Part shown: one piece after another, positions 31,195 to 37,134 of the stretch
Layout of the letters: each line of letters begins with the position of its first letter
How positions within the stretch are numbered: position 1 is the stretch's first letter
Virus record (IMG/VR): IMGVR_UViG_3300031669_000098
Span: 1 to 39,197 of that record
Strand: one strand, 5' to 3'
DNA length: 39,197 bases
Source: a virus
Made by a program: the position numbers and the translations under genes
Notes under the pieces: generated by a model
Database searches by the model: none
Told to the model about the DNA's origin: nothing
The model's input: only the letters and a program-made list of their open reading frames with translations

Positions 31195-31503
31195 TTATTC
31201 GGAGAGACACTCTATCCCAATGTTGAGCACTTCAAGGTCAGGCATTTCAGCCCCGTTGATGATTGTATCGGCATATTCCACCGTGTAGTGCGCCTCCATC
31301 CCGCGCACCCAACATCTGCAATATCGCGAGGCATGAGAATCGCTGAGGTCACCCTCAGCGATCACATATTCAATACAATCTTGGGTAAGAGCCTCGCGAT
31401 CAGCCTTGGCCCAACCATTGGGATCCGACCCGCCCCCGCCTCCGCACGAAACCATCACCAAAAGGAGAATCGTACCAACCGTGACAACAGACACTATCTT
31501 CAT
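31195..31503 (-). CDS. Lipoprotein, 102 aa (opposite strand; moron)
   Basis: On the - strand AGGAGGTAGGATT precedes the ATG. Residues 1-20 are a lipoprotein signal with lipobox MVSC (C20) and a Gly linker. The mature part has C43 and the pair C62, C64 (RYCRC), acidic and helical. It is transcribed alone, against the late genes, with its own putative promoter. Single opposite-strand lipoproteins in temperate phages are often superinfection-exclusion or host-fitness genes, which is inference here. A + strand ORF over the same DNA (31177-31563) is a shadow. Confidence 0.75.
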   Translation of the reverse strand: MKIVSVVTVGTILLLVMVSCGGGGGSDPNGWAKADREALTQDCIEYVIAEGDLSDSHASRYCRCWVRGMEAHYTVEYADTIINGAEMPDLEVLNIGIECLSE

Positions 31504-31524
31504 AATCCTACCTCCTGGCCTAGA

Positions 31525-31553
31525 AGCATAACACGTTCCTGCATCCTTGTGGA
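31525..31553 (-). promoter_or_regulatory. Possible promoter of the lipoprotein gene
   Basis: On the - strand TCCACA (31553-31548), 17 bases, TATGCT (31530-31525). Each box matches consensus at four of six positions. The start point would fall just before the ribosome site at about 31508-31517. Confidence 0.35.
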
Positions 31554-31593
31554 GAATTCCTGATGGCGATGAAAGGCAAGAAGGAGGAGTGCG

Positions 31594-32448
31594 ATGCGCG
31601 GGATCGACGTATCCGTTTACTCTGGCGAGATCACCATAGACCAGTGGCGGAAGGTTAAAGCAGACGGCTATGGCCTAGCGGTAGTGGGCCTGTTTCATGG
31701 CCGGACCGTGAACCGCTACGCTGGGCAGCAGTTGGGGGCGGCTATCCAGGCTGGCCTGAACGTGGCTGCCTACGTCCTGATCGCCCCCTGGACTGGATGG
31801 AACGCTGCCCAGCAGGTAGCAGCAGGACTCGCTGAAGCCCAAGTCTATCGTAGCAGCCTGTGGTTCGTGGCCGTGGACGTAGAGATCGACGGCGTGACGG
31901 GGAAGATGGTAAGAGAAGCCCTGGACGCTGTGAAGGAAATGGGGCATCGGCCTATCATCTACACAGGGGGTTGGTGGTGGCAGAACCGCTTTAACTTCAG
32001 CGATTACCCCCTGTGGGCGGCTCAATATCCCGCCTTCCTGACCGACGAGCCTGAGAACCTACTGCATACGGTGAAACTCTTTGGTGGCTGGACTCGGGAG
32101 AAGCTAGTCGGCTGGCAGTATAAGGGAACAACCGATCTCCACGGGGTCAACTGTGACCTCAATTGGTTTGATGAGACGTTCGTGAAGAGTCAGGAGAAAG
32201 AAGTGATCGAGGATCAGTTCGCGCAATTGCGGGCAACCGAGATGCACCTGATGAACCTGGCCGACGTCGCCCACGGGGTAACGCTGGCAACCCAAATGAG
32301 GATGATCAGCGCCATCCGTCACAACGAGGGCGAGTCCCCAGGGGAAGAGGAGGGCCAATGGGGATGCCTGGCAAGGGCTTACTGCGCCGAGATCAAGGCC
32401 ATCGAAGAGGCGCGGAAACGATGCACATGGATGGGAAGACCAGGCTAG
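31594..32448 (+). CDS. GH25-like lysozyme (endolysin), 284 aa
   Basis: AAGGAGGAGTGCG precedes the ATG. Muramidase fold: GIDVS with D5 at the N-terminus, the catalytic pair D95/E97 in AVDVEID, YTGGWWW (123-129), VGWQY (172-176) and D188 in NCDLN. Residues about 200-284 form a helical C-terminal region with two cysteines and probably bind the wall or aid secretion. It would cut the N-acetylmuramic acid linkage to release phage. There is no signal peptide, so a holin is needed. Its neighbour downstream is the convergent integrase. Confidence 0.88.
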   Translation: MRGIDVSVYSGEITIDQWRKVKADGYGLAVVGLFHGRTVNRYAGQQLGAAIQAGLNVAAYVLIAPWTGWNAAQQVAAGLAEAQVYRSSLWFVAVDVEIDGVTGKMVREALDAVKEMGHRPIIYTGGWWWQNRFNFSDYPLWAAQYPAFLTDEPENLLHTVKLFGGWTREKLVGWQYKGTTDLHGVNCDLNWFDETFVKSQEKEVIEDQFAQLRATEMHLMNLADVAHGVTLATQMRMISAIRHNEGESPGEEEGQWGCLARAYCAEIKAIEEARKRCTWMGRPG

Positions 32449-32461
32449 TGGTATAATCATC

Positions 32462-33301
32462 TTATGAAGCGATGGGCAGGTTGTCGACCGGGGAGTACCT
32501 CGCAAGGCTCCTGAGAGCACGGGCTTCCTGGCCCATCTGTGTGTAGATCATCGTCGTGCCGATGTCAGAGTGCCCTAGGAGAACCTGCAACGAATCGAGA
32601 CCCCCGCCAGCATCCAAGAACCGGACGCTGAAGCTATGTCGGAACTTGTGAGGATTCGCGTGGACACCCGCCTTCTCCCCCACCTGGCGGATCATGTCCC
32701 TGAAACCTCCCCCTGTGATGTCCCAGAGATGGCCGTCTACTCCCCGTAGGTGCGCCTCAAACGCCTCCCGGCAACGTGCGCCCATCCTGACAACGCGCAC
32801 CTTCTGGCCCTTGCCCTGGATGGTGAGCGTCGAGCTAGCGGGGTTGTAGGATTCCAGTTTCAAGGAGAGCAATTCCGCCGCCCTCAATCCACAATCCAGC
32901 AGAAGGCAGAGCATGGCCTTGTTCCGAGTCGGGTTGCGGGTGCGTTCGCTGGCCTCGAAGAGAGAGAGGAGTTCCCCCGTGCTGAAGACTTCTCGGCGTT
33001 GACAAGGCTTCTTTGGCTGACGAACATGAGTCATCGGGCTCTCGTGAATGACGCCCTCCTCGACACACCACCTGAAGAAGCAGGAGATGATGGTGAAGCG
33101 GGCCCGGATCGTGCTGGGCTTGAGGTTCGACAGGCTCACCAGATATGCGCGGAGGTCTTCGGTGGAGACCCGCCGGATACGCCGGCCTCCGAGGAATTGG
33201 GCCAGGTGCGTAAGGTGCTGTCGATAACTCATTATCGTCAGGGGCGACCGCCCTGCGGCCTCTAAGTCGAAGAGGTAAGCCGTGATTATGTCTAACACCA
33301 C
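32462..33301 (-). CDS. int: Tyrosine site-specific integrase, 279 aa
   Basis: GTG start on the - strand at 33301. The N-terminal SAM-like/core-binding domain (about 1-95) contains TIMSYRQHL. The catalytic domain has R140 (CGLRAAELL), K164 region (GKGQKVR), H218xxR221 (HKFRHSF), H244 (LLGHSDI) and nucleophile Y253 (YTQM), the complete R-K-H-R-H-Y set of XerD-like recombinases. It inserts the phage genome at a host attB site. I could not see an attP core. It ends 13 bases from the convergent endolysin. A perfect - strand TATAAT at 33397-33392 lies about 90 bases upstream. Confidence 0.93.
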   Translation of the reverse strand: MVLDIITAYLFDLEAAGRSPLTIMSYRQHLTHLAQFLGGRRIRRVSTEDLRAYLVSLSNLKPSTIRARFTIISCFFRWCVEEGVIHESPMTHVRQPKKPCQRREVFSTGELLSLFEASERTRNPTRNKAMLCLLLDCGLRAAELLSLKLESYNPASSTLTIQGKGQKVRVVRMGARCREAFEAHLRGVDGHLWDITGGGFRDMIRQVGEKAGVHANPHKFRHSFSVRFLDAGGGLDSLQVLLGHSDIGTTMIYTQMGQEARALRSLARYSPVDNLPIAS

Positions 33302-33377
33302 CCGCCCATTCTATCAACGAGCAGCGCCGTTGGGGAAAATCCCGCGAAAAAAGTCCCAAGATTCTGCCCAGGGGGGC

Positions 33378-33406
33378 TTGACAGTCCATCAATTATACCG
33401 CATTAT
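33378..33406 (+). promoter_or_regulatory. Early rightward promoter
   Basis: TTGACA at 33378-33383, 17 bases, CATTAT at 33401-33406. A perfect -35 and a 4/6 -10. It would drive the accessory genes from 33413 onward. The dyad ATACC (33395-33399)/GGTAT (33410-33414) overlaps the -10 and the first codon and could be an operator. The start point would fall near 33413, at or beside the ATG, so a leaderless transcript is possible. Confidence 0.5.
33392..33397 (-). promoter_or_regulatory. Divergent -10 box for the integrase
   Basis: The - strand reads TATAAT here, a perfect -10. The expected -35 position holds only a weak match (GTCACC). It sits inside the spacer of the rightward promoter, so the two promoters would compete. 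The rest of 33302-33412 shows no gene and no terminator. Confidence 0.45.
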
Positions 33407-33412
33407 TGGGGT

Positions 33413-33577
33413 ATGGTGACATATCGCCAAGCCATCGAACTAGGGCTCCCAACCTTCTGCTGTCAGAAGTGCGGCCATCATTGGCATCCCCGCAAGCCCA
33501 AGGCACCTGACCGCTGTCCTGGCTGTGATAGGCGTCGCTGGTGGGAGTCAGATCGCCGGGATGGAGGGAAGGCATAA
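33413..33577 (+). CDS. Small zinc-ribbon protein, 54 aa
   Basis: The ATG at 33413 begins the rightward cluster. C16/C17 and C20 with GHHWHPR, then C35 and C38 (CPGC), gives a zinc ribbon of the CxxCGxxWxPR...PxxCPxC type, common in small phage and archaeal-like DNA-binding or regulatory proteins. The stop overlaps the start of the CAP gene (TAATG). Its position next to integrase and overlapping promoters makes it a candidate for an early regulator, by inference. Confidence 0.7.
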   Translation: MVTYRQAIELGLPTFCCQKCGHHWHPRKPKAPDRCPGCDRRRWWESDRRDGGKA

Positions 33578-34092
33578 TGTGCCGGCTACTGGTTCTCCTG
33601 CCCCTGCTAGCCTTCTTCTTCTTGCCTTCGGTTGCTGCCGCACCTGAGCAGACCTTGCTTGGTCTCATCAATGACTACCGTATCGAGTATGGCCTGCGGC
33701 CGCTCCATCCGTCGCCCGGACTTACGGAGGCAGCGCGCTGGATGGTGCGAGACATGGCCGAAAAGGACTACTTCAGCCACACCGACTCGCTAGGGCGAAA
33801 CCCCTTCGACCGCATGACAGACCTCGGCTACGACTGCAGCAACTGGAGGAGTGAGAACCTAGCCGCAGGCAGCGATGATCCCCAGGTGATCTTTCAACTC
33901 TGGCGCGATTCGCCTGGCCACAACGCTAACATGCTCAATGCTCATCTCAAGGTGGTTGGCTTGGCTAAGGCGTATGACCCTGATTCCTTCTTTGGCTGGT
34001 ATTGGGCCGCAGACTTCGGAGGCTGCTATGACAAATTCTGGTACTTGGCTGAATGGTTTCCCCCCGGGTATCCCTTCAATCTTAGTTGGTGA
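33577..34092 (+). CDS. Secreted CAP/SCP-domain protein, 171 aa
   Basis: The start at 33577 has GGAGGGAAGGC and gives a clear signal peptide (residues 1-22, ending VAAA). The mature protein is a CAP superfamily domain (PF00188): LGLINDYRIEYGLRPL, H68 in YFSHTDS, E93 in SENLAAG and H115 in DSPGHNANML. Bacterial CAP proteins are secreted and often calcium- or lipid-binding, with unclear roles. In a phage early region it is unusual. As it leads the early cluster it may be made soon after infection or from the prophage, pointing to lysogenic conversion. Confidence 0.88.
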   Translation: MCRLLVLLPLLAFFFLPSVAAAPEQTLLGLINDYRIEYGLRPLHPSPGLTEAARWMVRDMAEKDYFSHTDSLGRNPFDRMTDLGYDCSNWRSENLAAGSDDPQVIFQLWRDSPGHNANMLNAHLKVVGLAKAYDPDSFFGWYWAADFGGCYDKFWYLAEWFPPGYPFNLSW

Positions 34093-34104
34093 GGAGGAGA
34101 AGGC

Positions 34105-34428
34105 ATGAACAGGGATGCTGATCTGGCTGCTGATTGCCGACGGTTAGAGCGCAAACTCAAACAAGTCACAGAGGAACGCAATAGCTGGAAGCGTTGGTGC
34201 GAGGAAGCCGAGGCCAAGCTCGCCGCCCTCGAGCCCGAGCCGCTGGAAGCGCCTACGGTGCTGGCGGAAGGGTGGGCCATGCCCCGGCACTCCTATTATA
34301 TGGGCTATCACATGGAGGAGGGTGAGGATACGGTGTGGTTCGATAGCCAGATACGTGTCTACCTAGACCGCGCACCGAAAGGCTCGCGGCCCGTCACCAT
34401 CACGGCTGGAGGGAAGCATGACGCCTGA
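34105..34428 (+). CDS. Coiled-coil hypothetical protein, 107 aa
   Basis: GAGGAGGAGAAGGC precedes the ATG. Residues 5-45 form a strong coiled coil (Leu/Ala heptads with Arg/Glu). The C-terminal half is beta-like with aromatic residues. It overlaps the next gene by 11 bases. Function unknown. Confidence 0.65.
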   Translation: MNRDADLAADCRRLERKLKQVTEERNSWKRWCEEAEAKLAALEPEPLEAPTVLAEGWAMPRHSYYMGYHMEEGEDTVWFDSQIRVYLDRAPKGSRPVTITAGGKHDA

Positions 34429-34621
34429 AGCCTATCGCCGGATACGCCGCGCCGTACAGCGCAAGATCATAGAGCGGGAACACTACATCCACTGGGCATT
34501 GGAGCGCGACATCATGTTCCTCTTGGCTCAGGGCGATGATTACGGCTTCACGGTTGGCTGGCCGCATCACGGTATGGTACTCGACCCTGGCTGGCCCGAA
34601 CAGATGCAGTGGCAGAACTGA
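34418..34621 (+). CDS. Hypothetical protein, 67 aa
   Basis: Starts inside the previous gene with GGAGGGAAGC in front. The first 40 residues are helical and basic (RRIRRAVQRKIIERE) and the rest is aromatic and Gly/Pro-rich with HH. No metal motif is complete. Function unknown. Confidence 0.6.
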   Translation: MTPEAYRRIRRAVQRKIIEREHYIHWALERDIMFLLAQGDDYGFTVGWPHHGMVLDPGWPEQMQWQN

Positions 34622-34633
34622 GGGGGAAACATC

Positions 34634-34813
34634 ATGCACAAGCCATATCCCGTAACCTTTGACCTCCATATGCAGGAGGCCCGAACGAAGGAGGTCACGG
34701 TAAAGAGGTTCACCGTCTTCGTCTCGGCCAGGAATGTGTCTAACGCATTAAGGCGCACCTTCAAGCGGTTCCCGGGTTGTAGGCTGGTGCCCGACTCGGA
34801 ACTGAGGGAGTGA
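34634..34813 (+). CDS. Small basic protein, 59 aa
   Basis: AGGGGGAAACATC precedes the ATG at 34634. The product is a beta-hairpin-like basic polypeptide with a helix (SNALRRTFKRF) and one Cys. Size and charge would suit a small nucleic-acid-binding or excisionase-like protein, but no signature supports that. Confidence 0.55.
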   Translation: MHKPYPVTFDLHMQEARTKEVTVKRFTVFVSARNVSNALRRTFKRFPGCRLVPDSELRE

Positions 34814-34816
34814 ACC

Positions 34817-35062
34817 ATGACACGACGCCCACGAGTAATGCCCGACCTTGAAGAGATAGCTGCGAAACATGGGCTGACCCTTGCCGACCTTAAAGGGCCT
34901 CGCAGGGTTGCTGAAACCGTAGAGGCACGGAGGGAGGCGATGTGGGCCTTGTGGCGTGGGGGGTTCGATTTGGTGGAGATCGGCAAGATTATGAATAGAC
35001 ATGCAAGCACGGCAGGACAGTATCTGAGGACAAATGCCGGCCAGCAGGAAGTGAGGGTGTGA
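34817..35062 (+). CDS. DnaA domain IV-like helix-turn-helix protein, 81 aa
   Basis: The N-terminal segment PRVMPDLEEIAAKHGLTLADLKG is followed by VEARREAMWALWRGG and DLVEIGKIMNRHASTAGQYL, quoted in parts. The latter matches the DnaA C-terminal DNA-binding signature (EIG-x-x-x-x-R-x-x-S-T). Only this domain is present, with no ATPase. It may bind DnaA boxes or phage sites to steer replication or repress host initiation. Confidence 0.7.
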   Translation: MTRRPRVMPDLEEIAAKHGLTLADLKGPRRVAETVEARREAMWALWRGGFDLVEIGKIMNRHASTAGQYLRTNAGQQEVRV

Positions 35063-35065
35063 ACT

Positions 35066-35170
35066 ATGCCTGACATCTTGTGGGCATACGTGATCTGCGC
35101 CGGCGTCCTGGCCGCGCTGGTGGGCTTGGATGTGTTGTGGGGCTACGCCGAGCGATGGAGGAACCGATGA
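35066..35170 (+). CDS. Single-helix membrane peptide, 34 aa
   Basis: Three bases after the previous stop. One hydrophobic helix (about residues 4-25) ends in Trp and a basic tail (ERWRNR). The stop overlaps the next ATG (ATGA), which supports real translation. Function unknown. Confidence 0.5.
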   Translation: MPDILWAYVICAGVLAALVGLDVLWGYAERWRNR

Positions 35171-35511
35171 CGACAGCAATCCTCTACCGCTGCCCTTATT
35201 GCGCTGAGGAATGGACGAGCGAGCTAGATACGCCTGTCTGTCCTGCCTGCCACAAGTGGGAAGACAGACCAGGGATTGTAGCCCTGCTATGGATAAAGAA
35301 GGAACCAACAGTAGCCGGCCTGGGAAGGAAGGGAGGCGGACGATGTGGCGAGGCCAGTATCGGCCAGGAGCGTAGCGGTTCTGTGGTGCCTGGATGCCCA
35401 GGTGTTCACCGAGTTAGCGATTCGCGCACTACAGGAAAGGAGAAGGGGGGAGGCTATTCGAGCGATGCGGTGTGCCGGGGCCTGTTCAGGGCTGGCGGCA
35501 GAGAGAGTTGA
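35167..35511 (+). CDS. Zinc-ribbon protein, 114 aa, 3' half doubtful
   Basis: ATGA overlap with the previous gene. Residues 1-55 form a good zinc ribbon (CPYC near 9-12, CPAC near 28-31) followed by VALLWIKKEP. After about residue 60 the frame turns into Gly/Ser/Arg-rich sequence overlapping the next gene (35345-35551) for 167 bases. The true product may end earlier, with the tail a relic or the result of an indel near 35310-35340. Confidence 0.6.
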   Translation: MTTAILYRCPYCAEEWTSELDTPVCPACHKWEDRPGIVALLWIKKEPTVAGLGRKGGGRCGEASIGQERSGSVVPGCPGVHRVSDSRTTGKEKGGGYSSDAVCRGLFRAGGRES

Positions 35512-35551
35512 GGGCCTAGACATGAAGCGCCCAAGCCCTCAGGGGAGATAG
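35345..35551 (+). CDS. Hypothetical helical protein, 68 aa
   Basis: GTG 35345 with GGGAGGCGGAC upstream. Ala- and Arg-rich helices (FTELAIRALQERRRGEAI), one CAGAC and a basic tail. It overlaps the tail of the previous frame. This frame looks more protein-like in the overlap. Confidence 0.5.
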   Translation: MARPVSARSVAVLWCLDAQVFTELAIRALQERRRGEAIRAMRCAGACSGLAAERVEGLDMKRPSPQGR

Positions 35552-35556
35552 ATTCC

Positions 35557-35739
35557 ATGACAAGTGAACCACAAGGGAAGAAGGATGTCAAGCAGGTGCA
35601 TCAGGTTATCTGGCCGCAGAGGAAGCCTGCCCCTATGAACTGTCCTAAGTGCAACCACAGCGTAACACCGCGCTCGACAGGCAATGGGCGGGAAGTCGAG
35701 TGCCCCGGCTGTGGGCATCGCTGGACAGAGGAGGAGTGA
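35557..35739 (+). CDS. Zinc-ribbon protein, 60 aa
   Basis: AGGGGAGATAGATTCC precedes the ATG. The last 33 residues are a zinc ribbon (CPKC near 29-32, CPGCGHRW near 49-56) and the N-terminus is basic. Typical of TFIIS-like or transposase-like ribbons used to bind nucleic acids. It ends at the repeated junction GGAGGAGTGAGTGATGG. Confidence 0.65.
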   Translation: MTSEPQGKKDVKQVHQVIWPQRKPAPMNCPKCNHSVTPRSTGNGREVECPGCGHRWTEEE

Positions 35740-35742
35740 GTG

Positions 35743-35973
35743 ATGGGTAGCAAGCGCTGCCCTAAGTGCCAGGAGCCGATGCGCGTCTATCGTGAAGAGT
35801 GCGAAGCGTTCTGCGACGATTGCATGATTGTGGTTTTTATGCGACGCGCTGCCTTCAATGACCTCAAAGCCGAGGCGGCAACCTTTGAAGGCACCGAGGA
35901 TGAATTCGCTACATCTTGCATCGTCCCCAATATGGCAAGGCGGGCTTACCGCGCAGCAAGGAGGAGTGAGTGA
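35743..35973 (+). CDS. Cys-pair protein, 76 aa
   Basis: The ATG at 35743 is preferred over the overlapping GTG 35740. CPKC near residues 6-9 and CDDC near 24-27 in the first 30 residues form a zinc site. The remainder is an Ala/Glu/Arg-rich helical tail. Its 3' end carries the same 17-base junction as its 5' end, so the gene sits between two copies of a start cassette. Confidence 0.6.
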   Translation: MGSKRCPKCQEPMRVYREECEAFCDDCMIVVFMRRAAFNDLKAEAATFEGTEDEFATSCIVPNMARRAYRAARRSE

Positions 35974-36464
35974 TGGCTGAACCGAAGGACGAAGAACGCA
36001 AGCCCTTCATAACGTTCTCGTTCACCGAGGAGGGCGCGTTCGACAGGTATGCGGGCATCTACCTACACCTCCCGCTAGAGAAGCCGCCGACTGGTGAGGA
36101 GATCGCCATCATGGTCGGCACCATCAAGACCTACGCAAAGTGCTTTGCGGAACTCCAAGGCAAGGGAGTCGTAGCGAGGTTGCAGGAATCCGAGGAGCCG
36201 CCCCAGGATGAGCCTTTAGGGGTACAAACCGTAGAAGGCAACCGACCACTAGGCGGGGCGAGCGAACCCCAGTGCAAGAAGATTCTCGCTATCTGCCACA
36301 AGGCGGACGGAAAGATGGTGGAGGAGCTACTGGCTAACTACGCCGGTGCTGAGTGGCGGTCTGACAAGAACGGTCATTGTCTACCCGAATGGGACTTCCT
36401 GCGAAGCCTCACGCTGCGCCAAGCATCGACCATCATTGAGAGGTTGGAACGTGCTGAAAGTTGA
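35973..36464 (+). CDS. Hypothetical protein with SSB/Erf-type C-terminal helix motif, 163 aa
   Basis: The ATG overlaps the previous stop (TGATG). The first 65 residues are beta-rich with aromatic residues and a helix. The C-terminal region (ASEPQCKKILAI ... LRSLTLRQASTIIERLE) matches the short helical domain that ends many phage recombination and ssDNA-binding proteins. Without a recognisable OB fold or Erf core, a role in DNA metabolism is only suggested. Confidence 0.65.
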   Translation: MAEPKDEERKPFITFSFTEEGAFDRYAGIYLHLPLEKPPTGEEIAIMVGTIKTYAKCFAELQGKGVVARLQESEEPPQDEPLGVQTVEGNRPLGGASEPQCKKILAICHKADGKMVEELLANYAGAEWRSDKNGHCLPEWDFLRSLTLRQASTIIERLERAES

Positions 36465-36485
36465 CTAAGGGCCGCACCCCCTTAC

Positions 36486-36507
36486 GGTGAGGATTTCGCT
36501 CCTCGCC
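36486..36507 (+). promoter_or_regulatory. Hairpin in the spacer before 36587
   Basis: GGTGAGGA pairs with TCCTCGCC (one G-T pair) around TTTCGC. No T tract follows, so it is an mRNA structure rather than an intrinsic terminator. The spacer 36465-36586 otherwise contains no gene beyond a six-codon ORF. Confidence 0.45.
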
Positions 36508-36586
36508 GTCGCTGCCCCAGCCAGGTTGAAGCGAACAAGCAATATCTGGAGGCCGGCCCTGGGGCGGCGATGAGGAGGAACGAGCG

Positions 36587-36907
36587 ATGAAGAAGGACGA
36601 CAAATATTACCTCGACATGATCTGTACGAACTGCGGCCATCGGGGGATGAGGGCCATAGACAAGGGCGTTACCGACAAGGATGAGCCACTGGCCTGCCCG
36701 AATTGCGAGTGCTGGACTTATGTGCCTGAGTGGTCGCACCCCAAGCCCGCACCCCCCCTACAGCCCATCATGCCCGCACCGTGGAATCCAAATCCCCCGT
36801 GGGAACCGATACCTTATAACCCCTGGTTCCCACATCCCCGTTGGGGCCGGCCACCTGAGCCTTATTGCGCCTGGTTCCGTGAGGCACGGTGCGGAGGGTC
36901 CGAGTGA
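36587..36907 (+). CDS. Zinc-ribbon protein with Pro/Trp-rich tail, 106 aa
   Basis: GAGGAGGAACGAGCG precedes the ATG. C13/C16 and C37/C40 give a zinc ribbon in the first half. Residues 48-100 are low-complexity Pro, Trp and Asn with periodic W-P/N-P units. Such tails are often binding or spacer segments. The composition changes abruptly at about residue 48, as if two pieces were joined. Confidence 0.65.
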   Translation: MKKDDKYYLDMICTNCGHRGMRAIDKGVTDKDEPLACPNCECWTYVPEWSHPKPAPPLQPIMPAPWNPNPPWEPIPYNPWFPHPRWGRPPEPYCAWFREARCGGSE

Positions 36908-36936
36908 CCCACATCCCCCTGTGTAAGGAGTGAGAT

Positions 36937-37134
36937 ATGAAGGAGAACATCGTCGTGTGCTGCGAAGATATGTTTAGGGCTTTTGGCCGCGGGCTTCGCT
37001 ATCAAGATCATGTGGATAGCTTCGGGGAGGTTCACCGAGGCGTCTCCTTGGAAGCATCACCACCAGGGCCGCAGTTTGAGTACTGCCCCTTCTGCGGCAA
37101 GGAACTCCCGTTCCCGTATGAGGAAGCCAAGTGA
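36937..37134 (+). CDS. Zinc-site protein, 65 aa
   Basis: TAAGGAGTGAGAT precedes the ATG. VVCCED near the N-terminus and CPFCGKELPF near the C-terminus give two Cys pairs, a knuckle of the CxxCG-x-x-L type seen in phage Lar-like and Com-like small proteins. The upstream spacer contains a copy of the next gene's start motif (CACATCCCCCTGTGTA at 36911). The stop overlaps the following GTG. Confidence 0.62.
   Translation: MKENIVVCCEDMFRAFGRGLRYQDHVDSFGEVHRGVSLEASPPGPQFEYCPFCGKELPFPYEEAK

Noticed and set aside
31177-31563. + strand ORF of 128 aa
   Set aside because: It is a shadow of the - strand lipoprotein gene, which has a signal peptide and a strong ribosome site.
32449-32457. TGGTATAAT extended -10 on the + strand
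   Set aside because: No + strand gene follows, only the integrase antisense, and there is no -35. Antisense control cannot be excluded but is unsupported.
33302-33412. attP core next to the integrase
   Set aside because: No direct or arm-type repeats could be identified. attP probably lies nearby but cannot be placed without the host attB.
34965-34976. GGTTCGATTT-like tRNA T-arm
   Set aside because: It lies inside the DnaA-like gene and no cloverleaf can be built around it. No tRNA gene was found anywhere.
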